Source: Harmothoe impar (lineage: Eukaryota; Annelida; Polychaeta; Phyllodocida; Polynoidae). From it: 64,000 bases of DNA. Under the pieces are notes generated by a model. The model searched no databases and was not told where the DNA came from. It saw only the letters and a list, made by a program, of their open reading frames with translations. The stretch is from the NCBI GenBank assembly GCA_947462335.1, contig OX381720.1, positions 44,375,152-44,439,151 on the forward strand. Direction: 5' to 3'. A program made the translations under genes and the position numbers. Positions 36,591 to 47,614 of the stretch are shown piece after piece (within the stretch, counting starts at the first letter, position 1; each line of letters starts with the position of its first letter).

Positions 36591-37140
36591 CTCAGCTGTA
36601 CACTACCTAAGTTACACCTACAATCTACCTACACACCTGTATGCTACCTGAGGTACACCTATAGTCATCCTACTCACCTGTATGATACCTGAGGTACACC
36701 TACAGCCATCCTACATACCTATATGCTACCTCAGGTACACTTACAGTCTACCTGGACGCCACCTGAGGTACAACTACAGTTTACCTGCATACCTGTATGC
36801 TTCCTGAGGTACACAAACAGTGTACCTGCACACCTGTACCCTACCTGAGGTACATCTACAGTGTACCTGGCCACCTGTAATCTACCTGAGGTACACCTAC
36901 ACTTTACCTGCAAATGTACGTTACCTGAGGTACACCTACAGTTTACCTGCACACCTGTATGTTACCTGAGGTACACCTATAGTCATCCTACTCACCTGTA
37001 CGCTACCTGAGGTACACCTACAGTCATCCTACTCACCTGTATACTACCTGAGGTACACCTACAGTGTACCTGCACACCTGTACCCTACCTCAGGTACACC
37101 TACAGTGTACCTGCACACCTGTACCCTACCTCAGTGATAT
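36575..37140 (-). repeat. 41-bp satellite A, reverse array (mirror arm)
   Basis: About 14 units with TACCTGAGGTACACCTACAG, the complement of satellite A, in mirrored order after C and B. Confidence 0.88.
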
Positions 37141-37472
37141 GAACCATGGTACACATAGACAGGTATATCTACTTACCTGTAAGACATCTCCCATTCACCT
37201 ACACCAACCCCACTTACCTGTATGACAGCTGTGACTCACCTACACTTACCTCTATAACACCTGTGACACATCTTTTTCGTTGCATGACACCTACCTACCG
37301 AGGTACATGAACCATAATTACCTATATAATATGTACACATGTGCACAGCTTGAAGCACACCTACCATCACCCTGCACACCTGTAAACTACCTAAGGAACA
37401 CCTACATTCACCCATATTCTAGTCCAGTCTGTCCCATCAAAAATAGACCTCAGTGAAAGTGAATTTCACATC
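37141..37472. other. Degenerate ACCTGT-rich spacer
   Basis: Irregular ACCTGT and CACCTAC motifs without a firm period; no gene. Confidence 0.5.
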
Positions 37473-37570
37473 ATGTGTGTGGCTGGACCATTGGCCAATC
37501 TGTCCACTTTCGCTCCAGCATAATGTTATATAGACCAAGCCAGGAATCGAACCTGGGTACCACACACATG
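37473..37570 (-). repeat. tRNA-like SINE fragment, right mirror copy
   Basis: Reverse complement of 30708-30803. On the - strand the B box is exact (GGTTCGATTCC), preceded by a loosely matching A-box region (about 37585-37600). It ends in the same GGCCAATGGTCCAGCC stretch as the left copy. A tRNA-derived SINE fits better than a working tRNA gene because no cloverleaf can be closed. Confidence 0.65.
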
Positions 37571-37599
37571 ATTTTTACCATTCACTTTCATCAGCACTA

Positions 37600-38041
37600 C
37601 CGTAAAACCCCGCCTTTAAGACGGATTTTATTTGGGATTTATTTTTTGCACAAGACGGATTTTTTCCAAAAGTTAGGGGGTCCTCTTAAAGGTGGGGTTT
37701 TCTAAAATTTGATTTTGGAAAATGTTGGGAAAAAGATAGGATATAACGACCTTGTATGAAGGAATGCAAATACACTTTCTTTTCTTTTTTAAAGTGTTTC
37801 ATTTGCGTGAATAGTATAACTGTGAATTATGTAGTGCCATCACTTGTATTTTTAAGTAGAAAAGTTGATAGGGAGGGGGTCTGGGAAGGGGTATAGAGCC
37901 TCCAAAAATCTCAAAAGTCGGGGGTCGTCTTAAAGGAGGGGTTTTCCAAAATGTCATAATTGTTTTGCACAAGACGAATTTTTTTCTTAAGTTGGGGGGT
38001 CGTCTTAAAGGCGGGGTCGTCTTAAAGGAGGGGTTTTACGG
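37600..38041. mobile_element. TA-flanked MITE with CCGTAAAACCCCGCC ends
   Basis: Starts CCGTAAAACCCCGCCTTTAA and ends with the near-complement GAGGGGTTTTACGG, with TA at each flank. Inner repeats of TCTTAAAGGAGGGGTTTT and AGACGGATTTT near both ends. Its ends resemble those at 26410-26632, although the interior is unrelated. Confidence 0.85.
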
Positions 38042-39450
38042 TACACACCGACACCACTCCTACTTAACTGTACACCACCTATACTACCTCTACTTACCTC
38101 TGCTATGACGTAAAAGTATGAAGAATTGAAGTCAGACATCAAACTATAATAACTATGGTGACTTTATTAATAACAATATTAGTGTCAGTGCACCAGTCGC
38201 CGGATGGTCTCTGCCCTCCTCCAGTTGCGTTAGCCCTTAAGTATCAGGCCGAGTCATGTAGTTGGGGGAGGTCACGTGACACCTGTATGACACCTAACAC
38301 ACCCATAGCAAACCTCACAAACCTGTACAACACCTAACACACCTGTACAATGCTTCACCTCACCTGTTTGACACCTCACACAACTGTCCAACACTTTACA
38401 TACCTGTACGACACTTAACATACCTGTGTAACACCTCATCTCACCTGTACGACTACTGACTTACCTGTATGGCACCTCACACACCTGTATGACACCTTAC
38501 ATAGCTGAAGTAAAAATTATCTCACCTGGAGGACACTTTAGATACCTGTACGGTACCTCGCATACCTGGTTGACAATTCCACTCAACTGTAGGTAACCCG
38601 CCACTCACCACGGACACTTGCCACTCACCTATGACACCTGTATGGCACCTGTCACTCACCTACAACACCTGCAGGGCACCTACCACTCACCTAGGACACT
38701 TCCACTCACTTCAGACACCTGCAGGAAACCTGCTACTCACCTACCACACCTGTAGGACACCTGCAACTCACCTATGACAACTGCCACTTACCTATGACAC
38801 CTGTAGGACAATTGGCACTCACCTACCACACCTGGCACTCACCTACCACACCTGTTTCTCACCTAATACCCCTGCCACTCACCAATGAAACCTGTAGGAC
38901 ACGTGCCACTCACCTTCCAACCTGCTACTCACCTACTGCACCTATGGGACACCCACCACTCATCTATGACACCTGCCACTCACCTGAGACCCCTATAGGA
39001 CAACTGTTACTCACATACCACACCTGCCACTCACCTACTACACGTGCTACTCACATACCACACCTGCTACTCACCTATGAAATCTGTTGGATACCTGCCA
39101 ATCATCTATGACACTTGCCACTCATCTACCACTCATCTATAACACCTGCCACTCACCTTAGACCCCTGTAGGAAACCTGCCACTCATCTACCACACCTGC
39201 TACTCACCTACGACACCTGTAGAACAACTACGACAGCTGCCACTCACCTACGACACCTGCCACTCACCTGTGACACCTGTAGGACATCAACCACTCACCT
39301 AAGTCATCTGCGACACCTTGTCACCTAAGTCACTTGTGACACCTACCACTCACATGTGACACCTGTGGGACATCTACCACTCACGTGCGACACCTACAAC
39401 TCATGTGACATCTACCACTCACCTGTGACACCTGTAGGACACCTACCCCA
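38042..39450 (-). repeat. Degenerate satellite B tract
   Basis: Mostly irregular CACCTGTATGACACCT and CCACTCACCTACGACACCTG units of 18-22 bp, with some non-repeat sequence at 38110-38270. No gene. Confidence 0.75.
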
Positions 39451-40030
39451 GCTAGCAAAACTCATGTAAATTACATCATTTTTACATCATTTTCTGATTG
39501 GTCGTGACATCATTGGATGATGTCAATTGTCGTTCCCAAGATGTCACATACGCAAGAAGTTTTTACGTGTCCCTTTGCATGTGTATTTTACATAAGTATA
39601 TTTACATTAAAAAAAAAACATATCAACGATATGTTTGAACTTAATAATAATGATGTATATAATTGACCAGCTGTAGGCCTAAAACATGTCTGAAACGTAT
39701 AAATTTAGACATGTCAAAAAGATGTGATATGGAGATATGTACATGACATGTTGCCGGGATGACATTTATACCAGTTCTGCGTATACCCCCCTCTGAGTAG
39801 TGATGATAAATCAGATAGGATATTTAGGATAACTCTGAGAGATTGTAGACATCATATAGTTATGTCGATTTTATGTCAATGTATGACATGTACACAGGCA
39901 CTCTGCATAGGAAGCAAACACCTGTTCTGTGAAAGACACTTTGCAGGCATTTTCCATTCCATACAGACACATTTATCCTAGCCAGGAGGCCCAGATGTGA
40001 TATCAGCCCAAAGCCAGAATTTCTTCCCTG
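39451..40030. other. Non-satellite insertion within the satellite B tract
   Basis: AT-rich sequence bounded on both sides by GTAGGACAC units, so probably an insertion. It contains a TTTACATCATTTT-type repeat at its left end. I could not find inverted ends. Confidence 0.35.
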
Positions 40031-40204
40031 TAGGACACTTACCAATCACCTGTGACACCTGTAGGACACCTACCTCTCACGTGTGACACCTACCACTCAC
40101 CTGTGACACCTGTAAGACACCTACCACTCCCCTATGGCACATGTAGTACATATACCACTCACGTGTGACACCTGGAGGACACCTACCACTCAACTGTGAC
40201 ATCT
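40031..40204 (-). repeat. Satellite B, short block
   Basis: Several units of CACCTACCACTCACCTGTGA type. Confidence 0.75.
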
Positions 40205-41080
40205 ACATGAGGTACACCTACAGTCTACCTGCACACCTGTACGCTACCTGAAGTACACCTACACACCTGTACGCTACCTGAGGTACACCTTCACACCTGT
40301 ACGCTACCTGAGGTACACCTACTCACCTGTATGCTACCTGAGGTACACCTACAGTCTACCTGCACACCTGTACACTACCTGAAGTACACCTACACACCTG
40401 TACGCTACCTGAGGTACACCTTCACACCTGTACGCTACCTGAGGTACACCTACTCACCTGTACGCTACATGAGGTACAACTACAGTCACCCTACTCACCT
40501 GTATGCTACCTGAGGTACACCTGTACGCTACTTGAAGTACACCTGTACGTTACCTGAGGTACACCTACAGTCTACCTGCACACCTGTACGCTTCATGTGG
40601 TACACCTACAGTCTACCTACTCACCTGCATGCTACTTGAGGTACACCTACAGTTTACCTGAACACCTGTACGCTACCTGGGTACACCTACAGATACTCTA
40701 CTCACCTGTACGCCACCTGAAGTACACCTACAGTCTATCTGAACACAGGTGCGCTACCAGAGGTACACCTACAGTCTACCTACTCACCTGTACGCTACCT
40801 GAGGTACACCTACTCACCTGTATGCTACCTGAGGTACACCTGCAGTCACCCTACTGACCTGTATGCTACCTGAGGTACACCTGTACACCTGTTCTCTACT
40901 TGAAGTACACCTGCACGCTACATGAGTACACCTACAGTCTACTTGCACACCTGTATGCTACCTGAAGTATACCTACTCACCTGTAAACTACCTGAGTTGA
41001 GGTACACATACTCACCTGTAAGCTACCTGAGGTACACCTACTCACCTGTATGCTACCTGGATACACCTACTTACCTGGCT
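40205..41080 (-). repeat. 41-bp satellite A, outer reverse array with shortened units
   Basis: About 25 units built on CTACCTGAGGTACACCTACA and TCACCTGTACG. Many units have lost 10-13 bases, giving a mix of full 41-bp and roughly 28-bp spacings. It is the last array of the ACCTGT-rich domain. Confidence 0.9.
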
Positions 41081-41325
41081 TCTATCGATAAAACCTGCTA
41101 CAATGTATTTAGCAACTCACCCTGCAAGAAATAGATTTAATTTGTATTGTTCAGTCAAAGTCCCATTTTAGTGCTTGCGAAGACCCCTCCGTTTTGGATC
41201 AAAATGACTGGTCTACCAAAACGGCCGGTCCTCTGCATCATGAATAGAATACAGGAGTCGAGGTGGCGGTACACAGCCCCGACCCCTTGTCAGCTTGTGT
41301 CCCTCAGGTACACAGCCCCCCTTGT
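41081..41325. other. Spacer between satellite domains
   Basis: No feature recognised. Confidence 0.3.
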
Positions 41326-41705
41326 GTCCCACAGGTACACAGCCGCCCCCTTGTGTCCCACAGGTACACAGCCGCCCCCTTGTGTCACTCAGGTACACAG
41401 CCGCCCCCTTGTGTCACTCAGGTACACAGCCGCCCCCTTGTGTCACTCAGGTACACAGCCGCCCCCTTGTGTCACTCAGGTACACAGCCGCCCCCTTGTG
41501 TCACTCAGGTACACAGCCGCCCCCTTGTGTCACTCAGGTACACAGCCGCCCCCTTGTGTCACTCAGGTACACAGCCGCCCCCTTGTGTCACTCAGGTACA
41601 CAGCCGCCCCCTTGTGTCACTCAGGTACACAGCCGCCCCCTTGTGTCACTCAGGTACACAGCCGCCCCCTTGTGTCACTCAGGTACACAGCCGCCCCCTT
41701 GTGTC
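41326..41705. repeat. 29-bp minisatellite, highly homogeneous
   Basis: About 13 units of GTACACAGCCGCCCCCTTGT plus GTCACTCAG. Most inner copies appear identical, while the first two or three carry CCCACAG. Since 29 is not a multiple of three, the same peptide shows in all three frames. Confidence 0.95.
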
Positions 41706-41835
41706 CGTCTATCCCGTTCTCCGTCTATCCCGTTCTCCGTCTATCCCGTTCCGAGAACGGGATAAACAGAGAAGGGGATAAACGGAGACTGGGATAAACA
41801 GAGTATGGGATAAACAGAGAACGAGATAACCGGAG
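41706..41835. repeat. 16-bp satellite, small inverted block
   Basis: Three units of TCCGTCTATCCCGTTC meet an inverted run of GGGATAAACAGAGAA units at about 41752, forming a small palindrome of the same family that fills 43.9-45.2 kb. Confidence 0.85.
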
Positions 41836-42330
41836 AGGGGGCGGGGGATCAGGGTGGGGGGATCTGTAGCACAAGCTGCGCCGCGGCCAACCGACATGGC
41901 AAAACGGAAACGGAGATGCCGTTGCTGTTGACTCTCCGATCAACATTTTAATTAGATATCTGAAATGTACAACGTCATGATATTATATAGGGCACTTCAG
42001 TCGGGTCATTTGGTGCTACTTGTCAAGAGAAATCTACAAGCAGTGTCAAAGGAAACCTACAAGGGGCATGTTGTTTTAGACTAACAGTGCTATACCACCA
42101 CTACTGGGGTGTGTTTGCCCCAATGGTGACGTCATGGGCTGCAGCAGATAAGCCTGCTGTGCTCCCTTCTAATAGCTCATGGTTTACTAAATGTTTTAGA
42201 ATATTCTTAATTGATACAAAGACTATCCTTTTAAGCCATCAAAAATTCGCTTTATTAGACCATTTTTGCAATAGACATTTTTTCCAAAAGTCACCAGGTC
42301 GCTTAAATTATTGTAGTCTACCAGGTCGCC
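41836..42330. other. Unassigned sequence ending in a shared repeat
   Basis: No gene recognised. From about 42270 the sequence (CACCAGGTCGCTTAAATTAT and on to CTCTGATCAG) matches 47405-47475 and, more loosely, 48845-48920. Confidence 0.4.
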
Positions 42331-42570
42331 TTTTACCTCTGATCAGACTGATAAGGGGGTGGGGGGTTGGTGAGATTTTTTGTTTGGTGGAGAAATTTTT
42401 ACGCCCCCCCCCTCCAGAGTGTGTATAGATCGTTTCACAGCCCCCCCCTGTTTGAACTTAAGTAATGCGCGAGCTTTTTTGCTCAAAAAGGGCTGAATTT
42501 TTTACGCCCCACTCCCCCTCGTGAGGGCCGGGCCTCAGGAAAGGGTCGGAAATTTGTACGCCCCCCCCTC
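42331..42570. repeat. G/C-tract repeat, copy 1
   Basis: Modules of GGAGAAATTTTTACG followed by C runs, then ATCGTTTCACAGC followed by C runs, match 47080-47320 in the same order. The modules also resemble those in the elements at 17505 and 18632. Confidence 0.75.
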
Positions 42571-42750
42571 CCAGTAAACACAACTACGTTATTTGAATGT
42601 GATTTCAATACGTAATATAACGTTGAAATGTAAGGGTTTATTTAGGTTATTTGATGTAGACCAACGTATTTTCACGTTTATATAACGTGATTTCCTGGTT
42701 GATTACGTAAGTGTACCAACGTAGTTTAACGTTGGATGAACGTTATGTAA
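42571..42750. repeat. ACGTTA-rich repeat, copy 1
   Basis: Starts CCCAGTAAACACAACTACGT and contains TGTAAGGGTTTATTTAGGTT. A related copy lies inverted at about 46835-47028. Many ACGTTATTT and AACGTT motifs. Confidence 0.7.
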
Positions 42751-43618
42751 ATCCTATCATGTGGTTTCGAATCCTGTGAACAGCAGTTCGTTTCTATTAA
42801 AGCACAGGGTCCTACAAAAAGGGAGACAGACAGAGAGATAGACAGACAGACAGAGACAGAATGTGACAGACAGAATGAGAGAGAAAGAGAGATGATAATA
42901 GGTAACTGCATGCTCTTATGAACCTGCAACACGTTCTCGTTGGGAAGGAAACTGTCCTGTAGTGGTAACCGCACTGTTATATATCATTCACAACCGAACA
43001 ATTAATAACTATTTTTATGTTATATACATTGACTTCATTTGGAATTTGGAATACTGTGTACATGCTGAACCTTGCTGGCTACAGGACTCGAACCACCATG
43101 CTACTAAATTTAACTAAAAGCAGTTAGAATAATCAATCAGGTAATCAACATGGCCAACAATGAATTACTCATTGCTTAGCAGCGAACTATCAACTTGAAA
43201 TGACGTTGCAAGCACTCATAATAGAACTGACTTGGTGTTGAACCAGGGATCTCCCACATGTGAGACAAATGCTTTACCCCTACTCTACTGAGGATCTGGT
43301 AGTAGGCCTGCGAAAACCTATACAAATACTACATTGAGATTGTGTGCAAACACGGCATAGCACGTTTCACCGAGACATAAGGGACTTTTAGCAAATCCGG
43401 GACCTTTAGCAAACCCGACGTAGCTCATTTAACGCAGACATATTCTATCCTTTCGGCACTGCTACATCTGCATTTAATGAGCTTTTACATGGCTGCTAAA
43501 GGTCCCTATTATCCATAGTTGATACCATAGCTGGGCGAGCATTGTCTATGTTCAGCATAACTGAAATTAGCAAAGGCTCGCCCCTAGTTGGTACATTCAC
43601 CAAGACATACGGGTCTCT
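42751..43618. other. Non-coding region with two tRNA-like fragments on the - strand
   Basis: A GACAGACAGA/GAGAGA microsatellite lies at about 42828-42895. On the - strand, the complement of about 43093-43103 contains the exact B box GGTTCGAGTCC, and about 43228-43305 reads as a tRNA-like body with CAGTAGAGTAGGGGTAAAGC and CTGGTTCAACACC. These look like SINE heads. No gene. Confidence 0.5.
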
Positions 43619-43726
43619 CCCAGTGGGCACAGCACATTGAATCAACATTGACACACGGTTGTTACTGTTGATTCAATGTTGATACAATGTTGATTCAATG
43701 TTGCACTGAATTTTGTGCCCACTGGG
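43619..43726. mobile_element. Short MITE with CCCAGTGGGCACA ends
   Basis: The 108-bp element starts CCCAGTGGGCACA and ends with TGTGCCCACTGGG. Inside are direct and inverted copies of TTGATTCAATGTTG. Elements with such ends occur widely in animals. Confidence 0.85.
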
Positions 43727-43889
43727 CTGGACTTGAAAAGGTGATGTCACATGTGCCCTGACAGACGGACACACTCTCTCCTACTAGCTACTATCTATTT
43801 TGTCCATGTGATTGTTTTATACGAGGATGCGAGGGTTGAGAAAGATGCAGCAATGCTGCAAAACCAGTTATATGAGGAGATTAAGGAAG

Positions 43890-45180
43890 AACGGGATAAA
43901 GGGAAAACGGGATAAAGGGAGAACGGGATAAAGGGAGAACGGGATAAAGGGAGAACGGGAGAACGGGAGAATGGGATCAATGGAGAACGGGAGAACGGGA
44001 TAAAGGGAGAACGGGATAAAGGGAGAACGGGATAAACGGAGAAAGGGAGAATGGGATCAATGGAGTACGGGAGAACGGGATAAAGGGCGAACGGGATAAA
44101 GGGAGAACGGAATAAAGGGAGAGCGGGATAAGGGGAGAGCGGGATAAAGGGAGAACGGGATAAAGGGAGAACGGGATGAACGGAGAAAGGGATAAAGGGA
44201 GAGCGGGATAAAGGGAGGACGGGATGAAGGGAGAACGGGATGAAAGGAGAACGGGATAAAAGGAGAACGGGATAAAAGGAGAACGGGATAAACGGAGAAC
44301 GGAATTAACGGAGAACGGGAGAAATGGAGAACGGGATAAACGGAGAACGGGATAAATGGAGAACGGGATAAACGGAGAACGGGATAAATGGAGAACGGGA
44401 TAAACGGAGAACGGGATAAATGGAGAACTGGAGAAACAGAGAACGGGATGAAGGGAGAACGGGATAAAGGGAGGACGGGATAAAGGGAGGACGGGATAAA
44501 GGGAGGACGGGATAAAGGGAGAGCGGGATAACGGGATAAAGGGCGAACAGGATAAAGGGCGAACGGGATAAAGGGAGAACGGGATAAAGGTAGAGCGGGA
44601 TAAAGGGAGAGCGGGATAAAGGGAGAACGGGATAAAGGGAGAACGGGATAAAAGGAGAACGGGATAAAAGGAGAACGAGATAAACGGAGAACGGGATAAA
44701 CGGGATAAACGGAGAACGGGAGAACAGGAGAACGGGATAAAGGGAGGACGGGATAAAGGGAGGACGGGATAAAGGAAGAACGGGATAAAGGGCGAACGGG
44801 ATAAAGGGAGAACGGGATAAAGGGAGAACGGGATAAAGGGAGATCGGGATAAAGGGAGAACGGGATAAAGGGAGAACGGGATAAACGGAGAACGGGATAA
44901 ACGGAGAAAGGGAGAATGGGATCAATGGAGTACGGGAGAACGGGATAAAGGGAGAACGGGATAAAGGGAGAACGGGATAAACAGAGAACGGGATAAACGG
45001 AGAATGGGATAAACGGAGAACGGGATAAACGGAGAACGGGATAAACGGGAGAACCGGATAAACGGAGAACGGGATAAACGGAGAACGGGATAAAGGGAGA
45101 ACGGGATAAAGGGAGGACGGGATAAAGGGAGGACAGGATAAAGGGAGAACGGGATAAAAGGAGAACGGGATGAAAGGAGC
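43890..45180. repeat. 16-bp minisatellite array
   Basis: About 80 units of GAGAACGGGATAAAGG with AAACGG, GGACGG and GAGCGG variants. The long open frame on the - strand (440 codons of LSRSPFIPFSLYPV type) is periodic and not a gene. Confidence 0.95.
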
Positions 45181-45305
45181 ACGGGATAAACGGAAGGGGA
45201 TAAACGGAAGGGGATAAATGGAAGGGGATAAACGGAAGGGGATAAACGGATGGATAAACGGAAGGATAAACAGAAGGGGATAAACGGAAGGGGATGAATG
45301 GGGAT
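45181..45305. repeat. 15-bp minisatellite, derivative of the 16-bp array
   Basis: Eight or so units of GGGGATAAACGGAAG, continuous with the preceding array and clearly related to it by a one-base loss. Confidence 0.88.
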
Positions 45306-45319
45306 AAATGGGTACTACA

Positions 45320-45945
45320 GCTATTGGGCAGGAACAGACCCTCTGCTACCAGCGCCAATACCCGGCTCACTACTAACACGGGGTGGGGCGGGGGGGGGTT
45401 GGCGGCCCGCAGTGGGCTGTGTAGAGGTCGGGAACAGACGCTCTGCTACCAGCGGCAATACCCGGCTCACTACTAACACGGGGTGGGGGGGGGGTTGGCG
45501 GCACGCAGTAGGCTGTGTAGAGGTCGGGAACAGACCCTCTGCTACCAGAACCAATACCCGTCTCACTACTAACATGGGGTGGGGGGGGGGTGGGCGGCAC
45601 GCAGTCGGCTGTGTAGAGGTCGGGAACAGACCCTCTGCTACCAGCACCAATACCCGTTCAATACTAACACATGGGGGTGGGCGGCACGCAGTCGGCTGTG
45701 TATAGGTCGGGAACAGACCCTCTGCTACCAGCGCCAATACCCGGCTCACTACTAACACATGGGGGTGGGCGGCACGCAGTCGGCTGTGTATAGGTCGGGA
45801 ACAGACCCTCTGCTACCAGCGCCAATACCCAGCTCACTACTAACACATGGGGGTGGGCGGCACGCAGTCGGCTGTGTATAGGTCGGGAACAGACCCTCTG
45901 CTACCAGCGCCAATACCCGGCTCACTACTAACACGGGGGGGGGGG
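45320..45945. repeat. 88-bp satellite, seven units
   Basis: Units contain GGTCGGGAACAGACCCTCTG, CTACCAGCGCCAATACCCGG, CTCACTACTAACAC, a G run and GCGGCACGCAGTCGGCTGTG. Later copies are nearly identical (CATGGGGGTGGG) while early ones have longer G tracts. Confidence 0.93.
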
Positions 45946-46834
45946 GGTCTGGCCATAATTATCAACAGCAATTAAGCAGGTAGGGGGCTGGGACCTTTAA
46001 CACTGAGGGCAATGGGGCAGGAATCCGTACACAGGTACGACTGGAGGACGGGGAGCTAAGGGCCACTCAACATAGGGCTAGGGCTGAAGAGGCCTGACTA
46101 AGGAACCACCGGGTATAGAGCTGATGCACAGTTGGACCCTTGATCACTGCCCAATGCAAAGTGAATGGAGGGTACGGCTAAGGCAAAGTCAATGGGCCGT
46201 AGCAGCTAAATAAACCAGTTTTCCCCACAGGGAAACTGGTTAACAAGTATAACTTTTGAGGGATCTTGAACCACAGCCTCCATAGCCCAGGACATAGAAT
46301 GATGGCCTCCCAATCGAAAGGTCCTTGGTTCAAGACTGAAGCCGGACCAAAGGCACACTTTGATTTGAGTGCTGCATGGCACCCCTTAGGTCTATAGACT
46401 TATTAAAAATGACCAGGGGAGCATTTTGGTATAGGAATTTCTCTTTTTTTTGGGGGGGGGGGCGAAATTTCTTGCTTTTTATGTTAATTTTTTGATTTTT
46501 GAATAATGACCCTCCTCCCTTCTTTTAAAATACTGTATCTGCCCTTATAAGCTCAGATGTGTGACTGCTGAATACATCTATAGGCTATGTAAAGAGCTAT
46601 CTGCATAATATGATGTCGCTATTCACTCCCATTCTACACCTGCCTCCCTATAGCTGATTCAGTAGAGTAGCTGTCTCCTAATTTGAAGGAACCGAGTTCA
46701 AGTCTCAGTAAGTCACCAGGGGGAAAATCTGTATTAGAACCAGTTTTTTTTTGTTTTAAAAAAAGAATATTTATCTATATTTTTTTCTGAGTATTCAGCC
46801 CCACGGGGCCCTGACGGTTTTTAATCATAGGTTA
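45946..46834. other. Non-coding region with two tRNA-like SINE heads
   Basis: At about 46271-46345, CCTCCATAGCCCAGGACATA and GGTCCTTGGTTCAAGACT have the spacing of A and B boxes. At about 46650-46722, TAGCTGATTCAGTAGAGTAG and GAGTTCAAGTCTC do likewise. Both are on the + strand and neither closes into a proper tRNA. A poly-G tract is at about 46452. No gene. Confidence 0.5.
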
Positions 46835-47028
46835 TGCTATTTTAGGTAATTTACCTAAATAAACCTTCAGGAACGTTCCTAGAACGTTTATATATGTTCA
46901 TTTAGGTAAAATAACCTAAATAAACCCTTACATTAGAACGTTATTTTGCGTAGTGAAATCACGTTTTTCCAACCTAGAGAATAACGTTCTTTGAACGTTA
47001 AATAACGTAAAAGTGTTTACTGGGGCTA
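46835..47028. repeat. ACGTTA-rich repeat, copy 2 (inverted)
   Basis: Reverse-orientation relative of 42571-42750, ending AAAAGTGTTTACTGGGG. It is again directly next to a G/C-tract repeat, so the two probably travel as one element. Confidence 0.65.
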
Positions 47029-47475
47029 GCCCACCAGGAAGCTTGGGGTTGAGGGGTGCCGGGGTGGGGGTGCAGAGGGGGTTTGGTGAGATTTCGTGCG
47101 GAGAAATTTTTACGCCCCCCCCCCCCCCTCGAGAGCATGTAGTCTAGATCGTTTCACAGCCCCCCCCCCCCCCCCATTTGAACTACAGTAACGTGCTGGC
47201 TTTTTCGCTCAGAAGGGGCTGAATTTTTTACGACCCACCCCCCCTCAAGAGGGGTCTGAATTTGTTACGCCCCCCCCCCTCAGGACGGATCGGAATTTTT
47301 TACGGGGGGGGGGGGTGCAGGTCGGTAAATCGCCGAAATTAAGGGCCCCAGGTCACAAATTCGCTTTAATAGACCATTTTTGCAATAGACATATTTTTCC
47401 AAAAGTCGCCAGGTCGCTTAGATTATTGTACCAGGTCGCCTGGAACACAGCCCAGGTCGCCTTTTACCTCTGATC
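47029..47475. repeat. G/C-tract repeat, copy 2, with shared AGGTCGC tail
   Basis: Module order as in 42331-42570, with C runs up to 17 long, then GGTCGCCTTTTACCTCTGAT as at about 42320. Confidence 0.7.
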
Positions 47476-47614
47476 AGCGTAAGGTATGTCGTGTTACGCT
47501 CATTTTTGTCCAAACTAAAAGCAATTCGAAGCATTTTCAAGCCTATGACGGGCCAAACCATTATCAACAAACGTCCCCGGCTTACCTCGTTGGTGGAAAC
47601 GCAGTCTGGTCTGC

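Noticed and set aside
37473..37610. Functional tRNA gene
   Set aside because: An exact B box is present but acceptor and anticodon stems cannot be paired; a SINE fragment explains it better.
44057..45379. A 440-codon - strand frame rich in SRSPFIPFSLYPV
   Set aside because: Produced by the 16-bp satellite cycling through the three frames; a second overlapping frame gives the same peptide.
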